The notes beneath the pieces were generated by a model. That model was given only the letters and a program-made list of their open reading frames with translations. It searched no databases and was not told the origin of the DNA. From contig JAJEKV010000073.1 in the NCBI GenBank assembly GCA_021234155.1, positions 4,560,001 to 4,624,000 of the forward strand: a stretch of 64,000 bases of DNA, written 5' to 3'. Each line of letters starts with the position of its first letter. The first letter of the stretch is position 1. This document shows positions 10,709-22,649 of this stretch, in pieces. Position numbers and translations under genes: made by a program. Source of the DNA: Isoetes taiwanensis (lineage: Eukaryota > Streptophyta > Lycopodiopsida > Isoetales > Isoetaceae).

Positions 10709-12937
10709 ATGCGCAAGGAATTCTATGCAATGAAGTCTAGTGACAGGGTAACACTTGTGTACGACATGCTTGGGAACAATATGAAAGGCCGACGAGTGGA
10801 ATGACTTGTGTTGCATGGAAGGCGAGTCTGTGAGAGACCCTGGTACCTTGGGCTTGGAATATCAAAGTCAGGGTATTTGAAATGGAAAGCGCAATACATG
10901 GAGGGTGCTCACAAAGCAAAGCATGGCAATTGTGGTAGTATGAAGCCTCGTGCTTCCACCTTAGCATCCGAGGTTGTGTTCTCCATGTTCGTAAGGGAGA
11001 ATTGCGAGTCCTTGCCTCACTGTAGTCGGAGGAATGAAGATGGCATCGGGGAGAACGTCAGGAAGTTGCCTGCAATGTTTACGAAAACGAGCATCCTAGA
11101 TGAGGTGAATGTAGAAGTTATGGCACTAACAGGCAAGAAAGTCTCGCCAACGGGTTTTCATATAACATGGAAAAGGAGCTTTAGGGATGTCAATATCACA
11201 AAAACGATTCCGTTCTCTAAATGTGACACGTGCGAGGTCATCCATACGAAGTTGTTGAAGACAAAGGATAGAAAGGAGGATATTGCATGAGCAGAGAAGA
11301 ACACACAGATTGGGGCAAGCCTCCTATCGCACCCAGTATTGGTCGTGGAGATTATATTCCCATAGGTATTTAAAGACTATATTTGTATTATTCATGACAA
11401 GATGGACCAGGCGAAGACAATGATTTCAAAATTGCAGCAGTCAATGAAGTCTCTTTGGAGACTGGATAAACTCAAAACATCCTTGACAGGTGCTCTCACT
11501 CATGGCCATGGAAGGGGAAGCTATGGAAATTTTGCTTTGACCTATGGCCAGACGACTCAAACTTCCATGTAGGTTCTCTGAATAGCATTCTGAAAAGGCT
11601 CGAGATGGTTCATGAGTATGCAGGAGGCCATCTTACAGTGCCCAAAACATCAGCTCCAGCTTGGGTAACTTCCCTGCATAACAATGCGGCACTCACCAAT
11701 AGAAACATCCTTGTAAGCTTGCCTAGACCAGAGGGACCTTCTTTCAAGCCGCTCCCCTGAACACTGATGCTGCAACTGGACAATGCTTCTGGTCAAAACA
11801 AGAATAGGTATGTATTCTCATATCTTTCATACCTAGTATATCTTGGTGTGTTTGAGGAGATAGAGTTGGGTTTCATGATGCCTGGCCATACACACGAGGA
11901 CATCGATGCTTTGTTTGACAACTTCTCCTCCACTCTAAAGAAGGCCGAGGTGCTGACCATGCCCGAATTGCTGTATGAGTTCCATACATGCAACCTAGAT
12001 GCACCTGTGCCTTATATTGTTGATAAAGTGCCAGATTGGAAGGGGTTTATAGAAGGGTACATTCCCGATGGGGATGATAGATTGACTGGCCACACCACCT
12101 CCCTGACATTCAAATTTGCTATGAATGGTGAGTGGCCCATCATGTACTACAAAACCCATCCGTGTTTCTTGGATTGGCTACCTACAGGTGGTATAGAAAT
12201 GTGAAAAGAAGGGGAAGACGGAAAGCCCATGATACCGACTGGAAGCCCTAAGCTCCACCGAAGGCATTAGTAAAAGACCGTGGCCAATTAAGAAACATCA
12301 TCTATAAGCATATTCTACATTGGGTTGCAATCTCCACAAGCAAGAAGGCACCCCAGAAACAACCAACTATTCCGCACAGTTCACGGCTACGATTGAGTAT
12401 TGGATGGATCTTTTACAAGAGCTAGAGAAGATCTTATGCATGGAGGGCACTTCTCTGGCCATGCACAAGGCAAGAACGAGCTCAACTACCAGAAATGGTG
12501 GCAATAGTGGAGCCAATTGCAAGCATCACTCCTCCCCACGTGGGACCGTTGAAGGACAAACCCATACCAGATCAATCCATTCAAGAACGTGAAGAAGGGT
12601 ATGTTCATTATGGCGTGTCTTGATGACGTGTTGTGTCCCATATGGGTAGGGTACGCCACTAAGGAGCCCCAAATGGATGATAAGAAGGAGAATTTTGAGA
12701 CAGTCCAGGTGACTTGGTGGGAGCCTGTCCCCGTGAGGAACCCAAGTGTACCCAGCCAATTATGTTAATTGTTGGAAGAAAAGATGGAGGCCAACAACTG
12801 CTCATGATTGCATTGAATTAGAGACAATCGACTTTACTTGGGCTCCATCAAATAGGAAGAAGCTCCCCAACACTATCAAGATTCCAGTGCTTTACGCGTT
12901 ACGGTACAAACATAATGAAATTGTGCTCTTGAACTAG
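10709..12937 (+). pseudogene. DUF7869-like transposon protein, broken
   Basis: A reading frame from MRKEFYAMKSSDRVTLVYDM continues past an in-frame TGA (10802) into RPWYLGLGISKSGYLKWKAQ and the FSKCDTCEVIHTKLL motif, to a stop at 11290. Further pieces follow in shifted frames: IIHDKMDQAKT near 11385-11417, LPRPEGPSFKPLP, then 11767-12204 with LQLDNASGQNKNRYVFSYLS and LGFMMPGHTHEDIDALF. CLDDVLCPIWVGYATKEP lies near 12615 and WKKRWRPTTAHDCIELETID near 12775. The 'LDN..GQNKN' plus 'GHTHEDID' pair is the hallmark of the DUF7869 family, found in many transposon-like plant and algal proteins. At least four frame breaks show that it is dead. The function of the family is not established; the acidic motifs are nuclease-like. 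Confidence 0.7.
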
Positions 12938-13289
12938 TTTGCATCATAGATAGACCATGTTCTTGACACACAAACATTGATGAAGAGCCTATTATGTGTG
13001 ACCGCTCCTTGCATAAGACAAGAACGACTTTTGTGCCTATTGTAATAATCATCTCTATGGTCTTTTTTCCAATGCGTGAAAACCATCTACAGCCCCAAAA
13101 ATATTGTCTATGCCTGTAGCTTCCTTAAAAGCTGCAATAATTTCCAGCAGCCGTTGGCATGTTGGTATTGCAATAAACCTAGAGCATAAGTTGGTCTTAG
13201 ATACTAAAGCCAGAGTGATCTCCTTAGTATAATTCTGGACTGTGAACTTTTCTACATCTCTCTGTCCTACATGCAATGGTGGGCTCAAT

Positions 13290-14560
13290 TATCTTCTGAC
13301 GGCAGAATCATCCTGAATTTCTGAGAATTAGAATGATGAATCCTGTATGGCCTTCTTGCCCGGGCACACTTCATTACCTGTCATTCACACTTCATAGCCT
13401 ATTGTGAAGCCTTCAAGTTGCATGGCACCCTTCAGTTTTTGCATCCGCGATAGAAAAAATCTACTAAAAAAATCTTGAAGGTTTTGAAATTTCATTTTTA
13501 ATCAATCAAAATTGCTACTTCAAAACAATACAATACTTGCTACCACGACTTTATGAAGATTGGCCTGAAGAAATCTTTGGTCCTTATCATAGAACAAGAG
13601 TTGCAAAAGTATAAGAAAATACATGTTTCTTGTAGAGGAGCAAAACATTGATGCATAGCCAAAGCCAAAGCCTCTCATCTATGACAAAAGTTTTTTGATT
13701 GGGATTGATCCACTAGTTCGCCCACCAATGCAAAAAAATGCCCTATTTGATGTTGTTGAAATGTCTGTTTCTTGGAGGAATCTAAATATGTAATGCATAC
13801 AGTTTAGTGGGTTGTGTGTTTGGTAGATTTACAGTGTTTGGCAAGTCCGGTCACACCAAAATGTAACTTTTTTTCTCTGCCTTGACAGAAAAATTTACAT
13901 ACCTCCTGGACTCCCTGTTAAATCTGAGAAAGCACATTATATAACCCCCTGTTCTTGAGTTTGATGCTTGTAAGGGATTTTTTATTTGTCTGCATTACTC
14001 TGTAATATTCCAATTTACAGTATCTTTAGTCTCGGTTTCTAGCGAGTATTCCAGAATTTAGCTTTGTTGGCTATGCGGAAGCAGGAATCAGGCTCAGACC
14101 CAAGAAAGCGATGCTAGTTTGAGACAGATCGAAAGCATCATAACATTTTTTTTTAATGCCAAGCGACCTGTGTTATTTTGTCGTAGGTGGTTATGGGTAC
14201 GTCTGATACCAATCTGGATTAGCAGCCTTTTTGCTGTGTTCCTTACGTCTCAAGATTTATGTGTTTTGCGCCCTACTTGATTTTTTTCCATTGCAATACA
14301 AAGGGTCGAATAAGAAGCCCCTGTCGGATTCGAGCTTGGATTTTGCATGGATGATCTAGTTTCGCGGATTCTGCAGAAGGATAAACTCGATTTGGATTGG
14401 CAATGCGGGTAATATCCTGTAAAATCCTACCTACATTTTCATTTTATTTGTGCAGCTTGAGATGAATGAGTGGTTTTGTTGAGGTGGTGTATGATTAATC
14501 ATGCTCTGTTACATATCTGCATTCCATTGTACGATGAATTATGATTCTGTACAAATAATG
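13290..14560. other. Insertion or intron within Harbinger copy A
   Basis: In copy B the N-terminal part of the transposase runs directly into the HVGQR block. Here about 1.27 kb separates the same blocks. The stretch is AT-rich, has no long frame and no recognised termini. Confidence 0.45.
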
Positions 14561-14972
14561 CTATTACTACCTCTTAATCATAAACTATAAAGAACCATTG
14601 CTCCTACTTTCCTGGGATCAACAACGGCTCAAACTTTTTGACCTGACCTATGGAGATAAGGAACAACAAGACCTATCAATTTCTCAAAGCTTGCCCTCTT
14701 CATTCTGTAGAATTGTTGCCACATATCGTCCTCGTAAGAAGGTAAGCAATTCCACGCATGATTATCTATGTTATTCCATTATGTGGTCTGTCTTGGATAG
14801 ACCCAGAACCTTTTGATGGCCCCTTGAGTCAGAAAGCAGTTGATAATAGCATTGGTGAGGCTTCACAAAGAAAAGTCATGTTATCTTCAAGCAGCCAGGC
14901 ATCGCCTTCATAGATATCTATGGGATTAAACAATTGACTTGCTTCAATGAGATCAAAACAAAGCTTTTGTAA

Positions 14973-15667
14973 ATAGAATAGAATAGAATAGGTTTTTAGC
15001 GTCCACGGAGACCAATTGGCCTATGGGACCCAAACAAAAAAAGAGCAGCAAGCGTATTACTGACAGGATTAAAAAACCCCCGCCCCGAAGGGTTTTCGAG
15101 GGAAAAACCTTAGCAGTAATAAGCATGCTGGCACACTGTACAATTGCATAGGACAGTTCAATACCGTCCCGTAGGACACAAACAGATTCCGTGCATCCAT
15201 GACCTCCTGGACGTATGACCCCAATAAACCTACTGACGTCGTAGTCAATAACTGATGCAACGGCTGGCCAGGCACTAGTAATCGAACATATCGCTCTCGG
15301 ATATGGGCAAATGCTGGGCAGATCTGGAGGGCATGACATTCATCCTCAATCGCGCCCTGATGGCAACACTGGCAAAGCCTTTGCTCTCGTGCTTCCCGAG
15401 CCCAACGCCCTGTTTCAATGTGGAGGCGATGTGCACCCGTGCGAATGGAAGCTATAAGTCTGCGCTTCTTCATGGGCAGCTGGGTGTATAAGTACTGGTG
15501 TGGGCCTCTTGTGAGCCTAGGATTGACTTGCTGCTGATAGTGTGCCAGCTTAAGGTGCGTCAGAGCCTCTGCATCCCAGAGCTTGCGAAGGAAAGTAGCA
15601 TCTAGGTACAGTTTAAGTGCCTCGCGATCTTTCTTTGTCCTGACCTGGACGCATCTGTTTGCCTGCA
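14973..15667 (-). mobile_element. 5'-truncated LINE 3' end
   Basis: The minus strand encodes the C-terminal end of a LINE ORF2: IASIRTGAHRLHIETGRW, then RLCQCCHQGAIEDECHALQI with CP, which is the C-x2-C ... H-x4-C zinc-binding tail seen in plant L1-clade elements. It is followed by a 3' UTR that ends GTCTCCGTGGACGCTAAAAA and a (TATTC)n tail at 14973-14992. The right edge is approximate, because the frame fuses to the Harbinger N-terminus. The 3' UTR closely matches that at 52341-52500. Confidence 0.8.
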
Positions 15668-16113
15668 CACCCCAGCGTGAAGCAAATCCACTAAAGAGAG
15701 CTCTAATAAGCATGGCGATTATGCCCAACAAAACCGGATCCATGGGAAAAAACCTTGTTTGCCGAGATTAAAAATTTCAAATCTGTCGGTACCCAGGAAG
15801 ATTCTGGTACATCCGGTAAACTGAATCCGGGAAATACCTCCTGGCCGGATCTGTTGCTACTTCCTATCCGGATCTGCAAGAACTAGAAATATCCCATATC
15901 CTGAATTTTTAGCAATGCCTAAAGAACAAATTATCCCATATTGGAGCACTTACTGAGAATGAAATGGAGGCAAGAAATTCGGCGACCAGGAGGTAGGGGC
16001 TGAGAGAAGAGTTTCTCTCGAGGTCTAACAGCGGCAGTTTGTCCTCAAGATCGACGAATATAGTATAAAAATTGTCTCTCACCATATAGCGAGAGAGACA
16101 CAAAATTTTCAAT

Positions 16114-16121
16114 CATGTGGC
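16114..16121. other. Candidate Harbinger terminal motif, copy A
   Basis: CATGTGGC stands about 370 bp upstream of the copy A transposase start. The same word lies at the right end of copy B (24227-24234) and, inverted, at its left end (19148-19155). A short motif alone is weak, but its position in all three cases is consistent with an inverted-repeat terminus. Confidence 0.4.
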
Positions 16122-16129
16122 CAAGCTCT

Positions 16130-18990
16130 GTGTGTAATTTCATATCATATGACATGAGAGAAAGCCACTTAAATTCATAAGCTCATCATGGAACAAGTGC
16201 ATCATTTGGAGTCATACCATAAAGTTGCATGAAATAATTTCCATTAAACAGCTCAACAAATATGTTTGCAGCATGGTTAAACTCAGCAAGTTCATAAGTG
16301 CAAGTTTATAAATGTTTACAAGAAGGATCTCACCACATCCTTAAATTTCAAAGAAGGATCTCACCACATCCTTAAGTTTCAAAACACGTATCTACATTTT
16401 TGCTCAAGGGTAGAGGCGTGGTACCTGCAGACCATCCAGGAGCTTAAGTTAGTATAAGAATAGTAACTAGACCTGGGAACTGCAGGTGTCATAGCCACCA
16501 CCCAGTTGTTATCCATGTCAAAGCTAAAATATAGATAAGAGCATAAAGAAAATCTTAAGAATGCTAGTATCTTTAAACCATAATTTTCAAAAAATAACAC
16601 TCTTGGAATTTATCAGCAAACTATTAACACCCTGCTCTGTTCTCTTGTATTAAGTTGTCTCAGCCAAATGTGCATTTCATCTGGCATGTTCCATCATGAA
16701 ACATGTTTTACTATTTGCATTCAAACATCTAGCATCCTTGTGTGTATTTCACAAGGTTTCTGCTAAATTTAATAGTGACGTGGCAAAGAAGCTAATATGA
16801 AGCAAGATCCACATAAATGGTCAAGCAGTTTGAAGAAGCTCAAAAGCAAAAGTAAGAACTAGACCCAGCAAACCGGCACCACAGTAGACTGTTACAATTT
16901 GGCAACATAAAAGCAAGAAGAAAATAGATACAGATGCACTGCAAATGGTAATCAAAGAAGCAAAGAAAAACAAAGGAGAAGAATAAGTGGTACAACCTGA
17001 AGACAACTTAAAACATGACAGAATACCATGATGCAGCAGAGTCTAAATAATTTGGCAGGGAGCAAGTTATACAGTAAGTAAAGGCTGCAATGCTCACTAG
17101 AGGCAAAATTTAGAAAACCAGTGGCCACGACTTATGCATGCAAATGTCTAAACAATAGATAGACTTATAAGCACAGCCAAGGCAGGAGGGCAAATTGTCA
17201 AAAGCAACCGACATAAAAAGACAATAGGACAAAGGAAAGAAGCAACCCGAGCAGGTTACAACCATGGCAAGAAAGGACATGACTTTAGCATGCAAGGGCT
17301 TGAACATAAATAGACAAGCAGTTTGCAAAAGCTCAAAAACAACCAGCACGAAAAAGACTATGGGACAAAGTTAGGAAGCAAACTGAGACAAAAGCAAGGA
17401 GCAAGCACTGCAAATAATACGCATGGCAGAAATGAAACACTAAAGAGAGGAAGATGTGTAATCAACATGAAAAGAAAACACAATGAAACCATGACTTGTC
17501 AAAAAGCTGCATCAGAGTCCTGCATTAATGGCAGCGAGCAGGTTAATCTAAAAGTAAAGGCTACTTTTCTCACTATTGGCAGAATTTAAAAAAACAAAGA
17601 GGGAAAGGCACAATTTAAGCACGCAAAGTCCAGAACAATTGAAAGACACACAGTCACAGCAAAGGCAACAAAAAGAGGGCAAAAATTCTCACGAAAAGAT
17701 AAAACTGCCAACAAAAAGTAACTAGGACTTGGGAAAAAGCAAGGTACAGGAATAAAGGGAAATTATGGGTAGCACTAAGGGCTAGAAGCCACTGAAAACA
17801 GCAAAACTTGAGAACCATTGTTGCACTAGACATGGGTAAAACGTCAGCTGGAGAAAGAAAGGCAAGGTGTAAAAATAGACAATACATCAGGAGAAAGAGT
17901 TGCTACACAGGAGGCCAGCTACAACAAGCTAAGACAGTAAAAAAATTTGAGCCTGAAATAATCAAGGGAAGAAATTGCAGAATTAAGAAAAAGGCCCAGT
18001 AAAGTGGCACCACAATAGACTGTTAAAACTTAGCAACATTAAAGCAAGAAGAAAACAGAAACAAATGCACCATTAAAGCAAGAAGAAAATAGAAACAAAT
18101 GCACTGCAAATAGTAAACAAGGAACAAAGGAAAGACAAATGAGAAGAAGACATGCTTTAAGAAAGAACAACATTAGAACGAAATGAAGAAAGAAAGAAAG
18201 AATGGACATACCTTAAAAACGTCCAAGGAGAAAGGAGTTCGTTGACGAATAAAAAAGACCAAAAACACAGGGATAAGGATCACCAAAACACAAGAATAGG
18301 GCCGAATAGAAACTCCCGGAATACACTACAGAAGAGAGGAGGCTTGTCTCCAAGAATGCACGGATATAAAGAGTACCGAGAAATGAAAGAAAATGGTGGA
18401 ACAAAAGCACGTCCAACCGAAAACCATAAAAGGGAAACCACTAAGATACATAAAGAAGGGTAAAGAAAAAGACAAACAAACAATAACCATCGAATCAAGA
18501 AAAAGAGGAGGGAAATATGTTGGTCATGCAACCACACAAAAAAAATGAAAAGTTAAAGGAAAAGGACGAAACACAAGGTAAGAATGAAATATAATAGGCA
18601 TCCAAAAAGGAGCTAAATGAAGGTATAAAGAAACAATGCTATAAAACTACAAACCCAACAACCAAGAGTAACTACTGGGTAAGCAAGCCACCAGTCCAAG
18701 GAAGGCCACGTTAAAAATTACCCCAAAGGTAGGCTATGAAATTAAATAATATTCAAAAAGGAGCCAGACCAAAGGGATAAGACCAAAGCCATAAAACCAA
18801 AAGGGAGCAACTGAGGGTCAAACAGAAACCCTGTTTAAAAGACTACAAGCCAAAAAATTAAAAGAACCAACCAAATAGCAAAGGAAATACTAGACCAAAT
18901 CATGCTTCTAGTCACTAGAGAGATGAAAATAGTAGGAGGGGTACTCTAGAGAGAGAGCATGGTGTGTATGAGAGAGTGAGATTTTGTTTT
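16130..18990. other. Purine-rich repetitive region, no gene
   Basis: The plus strand is rich in AAG/AGA words, which makes random-looking hydrophobic frames on the minus strand. Two diverged copies of one segment are visible: 16868-16990 and 17996-18160 share GCACCACA(G/A)TAGACTGTTA, GCAAGAAGAAAA and CACTGCAAAT. Inside the second, a 34-bp unit (TAAAGCAAGAAGAAAA...) is repeated in tandem at about 18039-18106. A related fragment is near 17310-17410. Confidence 0.6.
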
Positions 18991-19145
<155 letters not shown>

Positions 19146-19682
19146 TGGCCACATGGGGGTTGAGAGATGATTTGAGAGATGGGGAGAGATGGGAGATGGC
19201 GAGAGAGATGAAGGGAGAGTCAAAATTTGGCTCTCCCTTGAGAGATAAAATGCCCCTAACTATTGTTAGGGGCTGCCCCATTAACCCTCCCTACTGCTTT
19301 ATGGTTAGGGGCATAACGGCCTGCTTTTTGAGTTTTGCGTACCAAAACTCTCCTGAATCGAGCCACCACCCACCCCCCTTCAAGAAATGATCCCTGTTCT
19401 TTGATCCGCCACAAGACCTCCCGCTCCAATTCCGCGATGGGGGTGTCGAGATCGGCCTTGCAATCCAAATTCCTCAAGCATTTGCATTAAGATTTTTGGT
19501 CTCGTGTTCGAATCTTTCTTGTAAATTTCTGATTGAAATTGTGTTCAAGAAGTAATTTGCTATCAAATTCTATTACAGCAGACTCTAAATCATGACTAGA
19601 GCTTCTAGATCTGCTCTTCCAAAGCAACATGAAACCCTTTGTGCCCCCTAGATCCCAGAAATTACGCTAAGAGGCGAAGAAG

Positions 19683-20642
19683 ATGACCGGTCAAATTCAC
19701 GAGATCGATGCATTTTGCATCAGCTCGACTGAAGGTGCAAAGGATTGCAATCCGAGGAAGCAGAAGAAGGCAATGGTTCCAAAGCCTGGTGAGTCGATGC
19801 CCCCTGATAATTCTTTGGCCTTGATTGTTCATGGAAGTGATGCTGATGCCATTGAAAGCAAGAAAAGAAAGCGTCCTGTTGATTGGTCTGACAATGCAAT
19901 TGGCACAATGCTTTCCTTGATGAAAGAATATAAAGTGCATAATAATGGGAACATTAATCTATCCGCCAGTCAGTGGAGAGAGATCATGATAAAACTTCGA
20001 CATTCAGTTGAGGGCTTAGAAGATATAAGGCAGTTGAGAAACAAATGGGATAAATTGCAGATTAAATTTAGGGATGAAAAAGAAGCTTCAGAGAGGACTG
20101 GAGCAGAACCTTCGAGCTGGCCATGGTTTGAAGTCATGGAAGATTTAAAGCACGGACAGACTAATGAGAGAGACATACCTGGTGGTGGAGATGATGGATC
20201 TTTTGGTCCCGAGGCATTTCAAGAAGCTGATATGTTCACAAATGAATTTATGTCTCAAGCATTCTATGAGACAATTGGCACTGAAGCTTCCTTTGTTGAA
20301 GAAGAATTTGTAAATGTTGAGAATGTGAATGTTGAGAACAATGGAGGTGTTCCTGCCAGTCCATACAGTCCAATTGGGAATGGCAGTAAAGACAATACTA
20401 GTGCTTTAAAGAGACTCCAAGTGGCTGCAATATTTTTCGATACAAGCCCAAGATCTGCTGCTTGCAATAAACCAGGAGTTTATGGGAAGCCAACAACCAA
20501 AAGAAGATCTCGAGTTCATATAGATGAAGATATTGCAGCAGGCATATCTAAAATGGCAAACAGTTTTGGGGAAAATGAAGCAAGAAAATTGGAGTTCATG
20601 AGGAGGATTCGTGAAGAAAGCGTAATTGATCAAAAGAATTAG
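19683..20642 (+). CDS. Myb/SANT-like DNA-binding protein (Harbinger ORF1)
   Basis: This is a 319-codon open frame, the best preserved in the window. Residues about 65-145 form a Myb/SANT-like (trihelix-type) domain: VDWSDNAIGTMLSLMKEY, then SASQWREIMIKLR, QLRNKWDKLQIKFRDEKEAS and WPWFEVMEDL, with the spaced Trp residues of this fold. A KKRKRP cluster just before it could be a nuclear signal. The C-terminus (AAGISKMANSFGENEARKLE) looks helical. In PIF/Harbinger elements such proteins bind DNA and help bring the transposase to the ends. ATG at 19683 has a good plant context (AAGATGA). After the TAG the same frame goes on as QPAALKIAESMATMTQSICR, so the original protein may have been longer. A domesticated host gene is possible. 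Confidence 0.8.
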   Translation: MTGQIHEIDAFCISSTEGAKDCNPRKQKKAMVPKPGESMPPDNSLALIVHGSDADAIESKKRKRPVDWSDNAIGTMLSLMKEYKVHNNGNINLSASQWREIMIKLRHSVEGLEDIRQLRNKWDKLQIKFRDEKEASERTGAEPSSWPWFEVMEDLKHGQTNERDIPGGGDDGSFGPEAFQEADMFTNEFMSQAFYETIGTEASFVEEEFVNVENVNVENNGGVPASPYSPIGNGSKDNTSALKRLQVAAIFFDTSPRSAACNKPGVYGKPTTKRRSRVHIDEDIAAGISKMANSFGENEARKLEFMRRIREESVIDQKN

Positions 20643-22649
20643 AGACAATGAGATCAGCCAGCGGCTTTGAAAATTGCTGAATCAATGGCCACTATGACAC
20701 AAAGCATTTGTCGATGACAAAAGATACCCTCCGGAGATTGCCAAGCTTGCTTCATCGAAATCAAGTTCCTAAATTGAGGTAATTCACCTCTCAATTCTAT
20801 ACTGCTTTTTTTACGTTATTCTACGCAATACTCTGCATTCTGATCGCATTTATTTTGAGATTCTAAGTTGATGTCACATGTTTGTCTCATATTGTCTCAT
20901 GTGATGTAATGGTTAGGTAATTTTCAATTCTTTAAATTTTTTTCTATTTGCAAACCTGAGAAGTCGTCGACATAACGATGCTTGGTATTGGTCCGTAGTA
21001 TTGGTCTTATTATTCCAATATATGATTTCGGACCATTATAGATTCTGGTCCATTGTACCATCAGCCAGCAATACATAAATGCGTCTTCGTTTAGTGTGCC
21101 AAACATTATTTCTTCCTTTTTCTATTGAGGAGATGGCGAGGGCGAAAACAGTAGTGCGGGAGCGCTTCAGATTCCGCCATCGTTTGCCATCTCCAAGCTC
21201 CTCAAGCTCCTCAAGCTCTGCAGCCATGTCTGTCGGTTCCTCAAACTCTGCATGCACAGTAGAGGAGAATGAAGTTTCCATACTTCAAACAAGGAAGATC
21301 CACAATTCCATTACCGCACAAGCTTTTGTGCAGTATCTGGATATGGGGACCGTAAGAATAGAGGAAGAGTTGTTCGGTGGGCTATGAATGCACGTGCGTG
21401 AAGGTGCATGTGGAGTTCACGCTTGTCAAGGTTTCAGTGGGTGGGTGCTCATGGAGATCAGAACTCCGACAAACAGTTGTGTAGCTTGTTGAAGACGCCC
21501 TGCTATGTTTTTTTTTGGTTGCTGGCGACTGTAAACCCATGCAGAGGAAGACGATCCTTCCTTTTTTTTGTTTTTTTTGTACTTATGTTGTTTTAAGTAA
21601 AATTACAGCTCGGTTCTCTCTCTACTCGACTAAAGATATCCTCTAGTATAACCTCCCTGTAGAAACGTCTTGGCTTTCTTCACTCTGCTAACCCTGTGCT
21701 TTTTTGGTAGCACACCTTTTGTATATTACGGCACTTACATAAATAAAAGTAATTTAAGTACAATGTTCTACTGGTTTTCAGTTTTATTTTTCGTACTATT
21801 GAGTTGTTTCTGGTTTTTGTTCACAGATTGTCTTGCAAGTCATTGTCTTGCACTCTTCTAACGGTTTGACAGGGATCCTTGAGTTTCAGCAATGTTGCTT
21901 TACATTTGTAACAGAAAAGCAAATGTGAAAAGCATGTTACTTTAGGTTTGATAATCAAGTTTCGTAAGTTTTAAACAAACCCGTACTTTTGAGTTCATTT
22001 AGTACAAAGTTCACTAGTTGTGAAATTGTTTGTGCACAGATTTAAGTTTGTAGTTGTGTTATTAACAGGGATCTTTAAGTGTGTCCAACTCAATGCTTTC
22101 TGAACATAACATGGAAATAGAACTCTACATAGACATAACTGTTTCACAAAATGAGTTCACAAACAAAGTATTGTGTGTTTAAGTTTGCATCATTTCTTTG
22201 AATGTCATGTTATTCGAATAGTAGCAAATGTTACTTTAGGTTTCGTAAAAGCAAGAAACGTAAAATGAGAAAATACACATTTCAATGCCACAAAGCACAT
22301 TGCTTAATTCACAATCCACAATTCACAAAACACAATTCACAATACACAATATGTCCAACTCAATTGTATCTGCACATGGAAATAGAACTCTACATAACTA
22401 TTTAAGTTTGCATCATTTGCTTGAAAGAGCAATTATTGTCTTGCTGTTACACAGCAGAAACTGAGAACCAAAAACATTTAGAATTATGTACCAAGAGTTC
22501 AGTAACAAGAATTATGTAACAATAATTTGGCAGCATTCAATCTCCATTCACTTGTTCCAAATTCTGGAATATGACATGTCTAATTTGATCCCCTTCTTTC
22601 TTCATCCTTTTGTTCATTACCTCGTCTCATAATATTCAATTTCTCGGGA
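20643..22649. other. Harbinger interior between ORF1 and transposase
   Basis: A plus frame at 21079-21387 has a Ser-rich stretch (SPSSSSSSSSAAMSVGSS) and the overlapping minus frame is Glu/Leu-rich; neither resembles a known domain. 21500-22500 is T-rich and holds a run of CACAATTCACAA-type words at 22310-22350. No other gene is seen. Confidence 0.4.

Larger units (their letters stand above)
12915..15743 (-). pseudogene. PIF/Harbinger transposase, copy A, interrupted
   Basis: Read on the minus strand it starts with MDPVLLGIIAMLIRA (15743). After an inserted LINE end (14973-15667) it continues as WNCLPSYEDDMWQQFYRMKR near 14700. After another gap (13290-14560) comes PPLHVGQRDVEKFTVQNYTK and IFGAVDGFHALEKRP (13055-13288), then YYNRHKSRSCLMQGAVTHNR and SIYDAN to about 12915. 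The GAVDG.H block carries the first catalytic Asp of the DDE_Tnp_4 domain. The C-terminal third, with the last acidic residue, is missing. Copy B (22650-23884) matches it block by block. Stops and shifts make it non-functional. Confidence 0.75.

Noticed and set aside
14598-14816. 72-codon plus-strand frame
   Set aside because: It is the shadow of the N-terminal part of Harbinger transposase copy A on the minus strand.
19490-19520. GTGTTCGAATC, another B-box-like word
   Set aside because: No A box, anticodon stem or acceptor stem is present.
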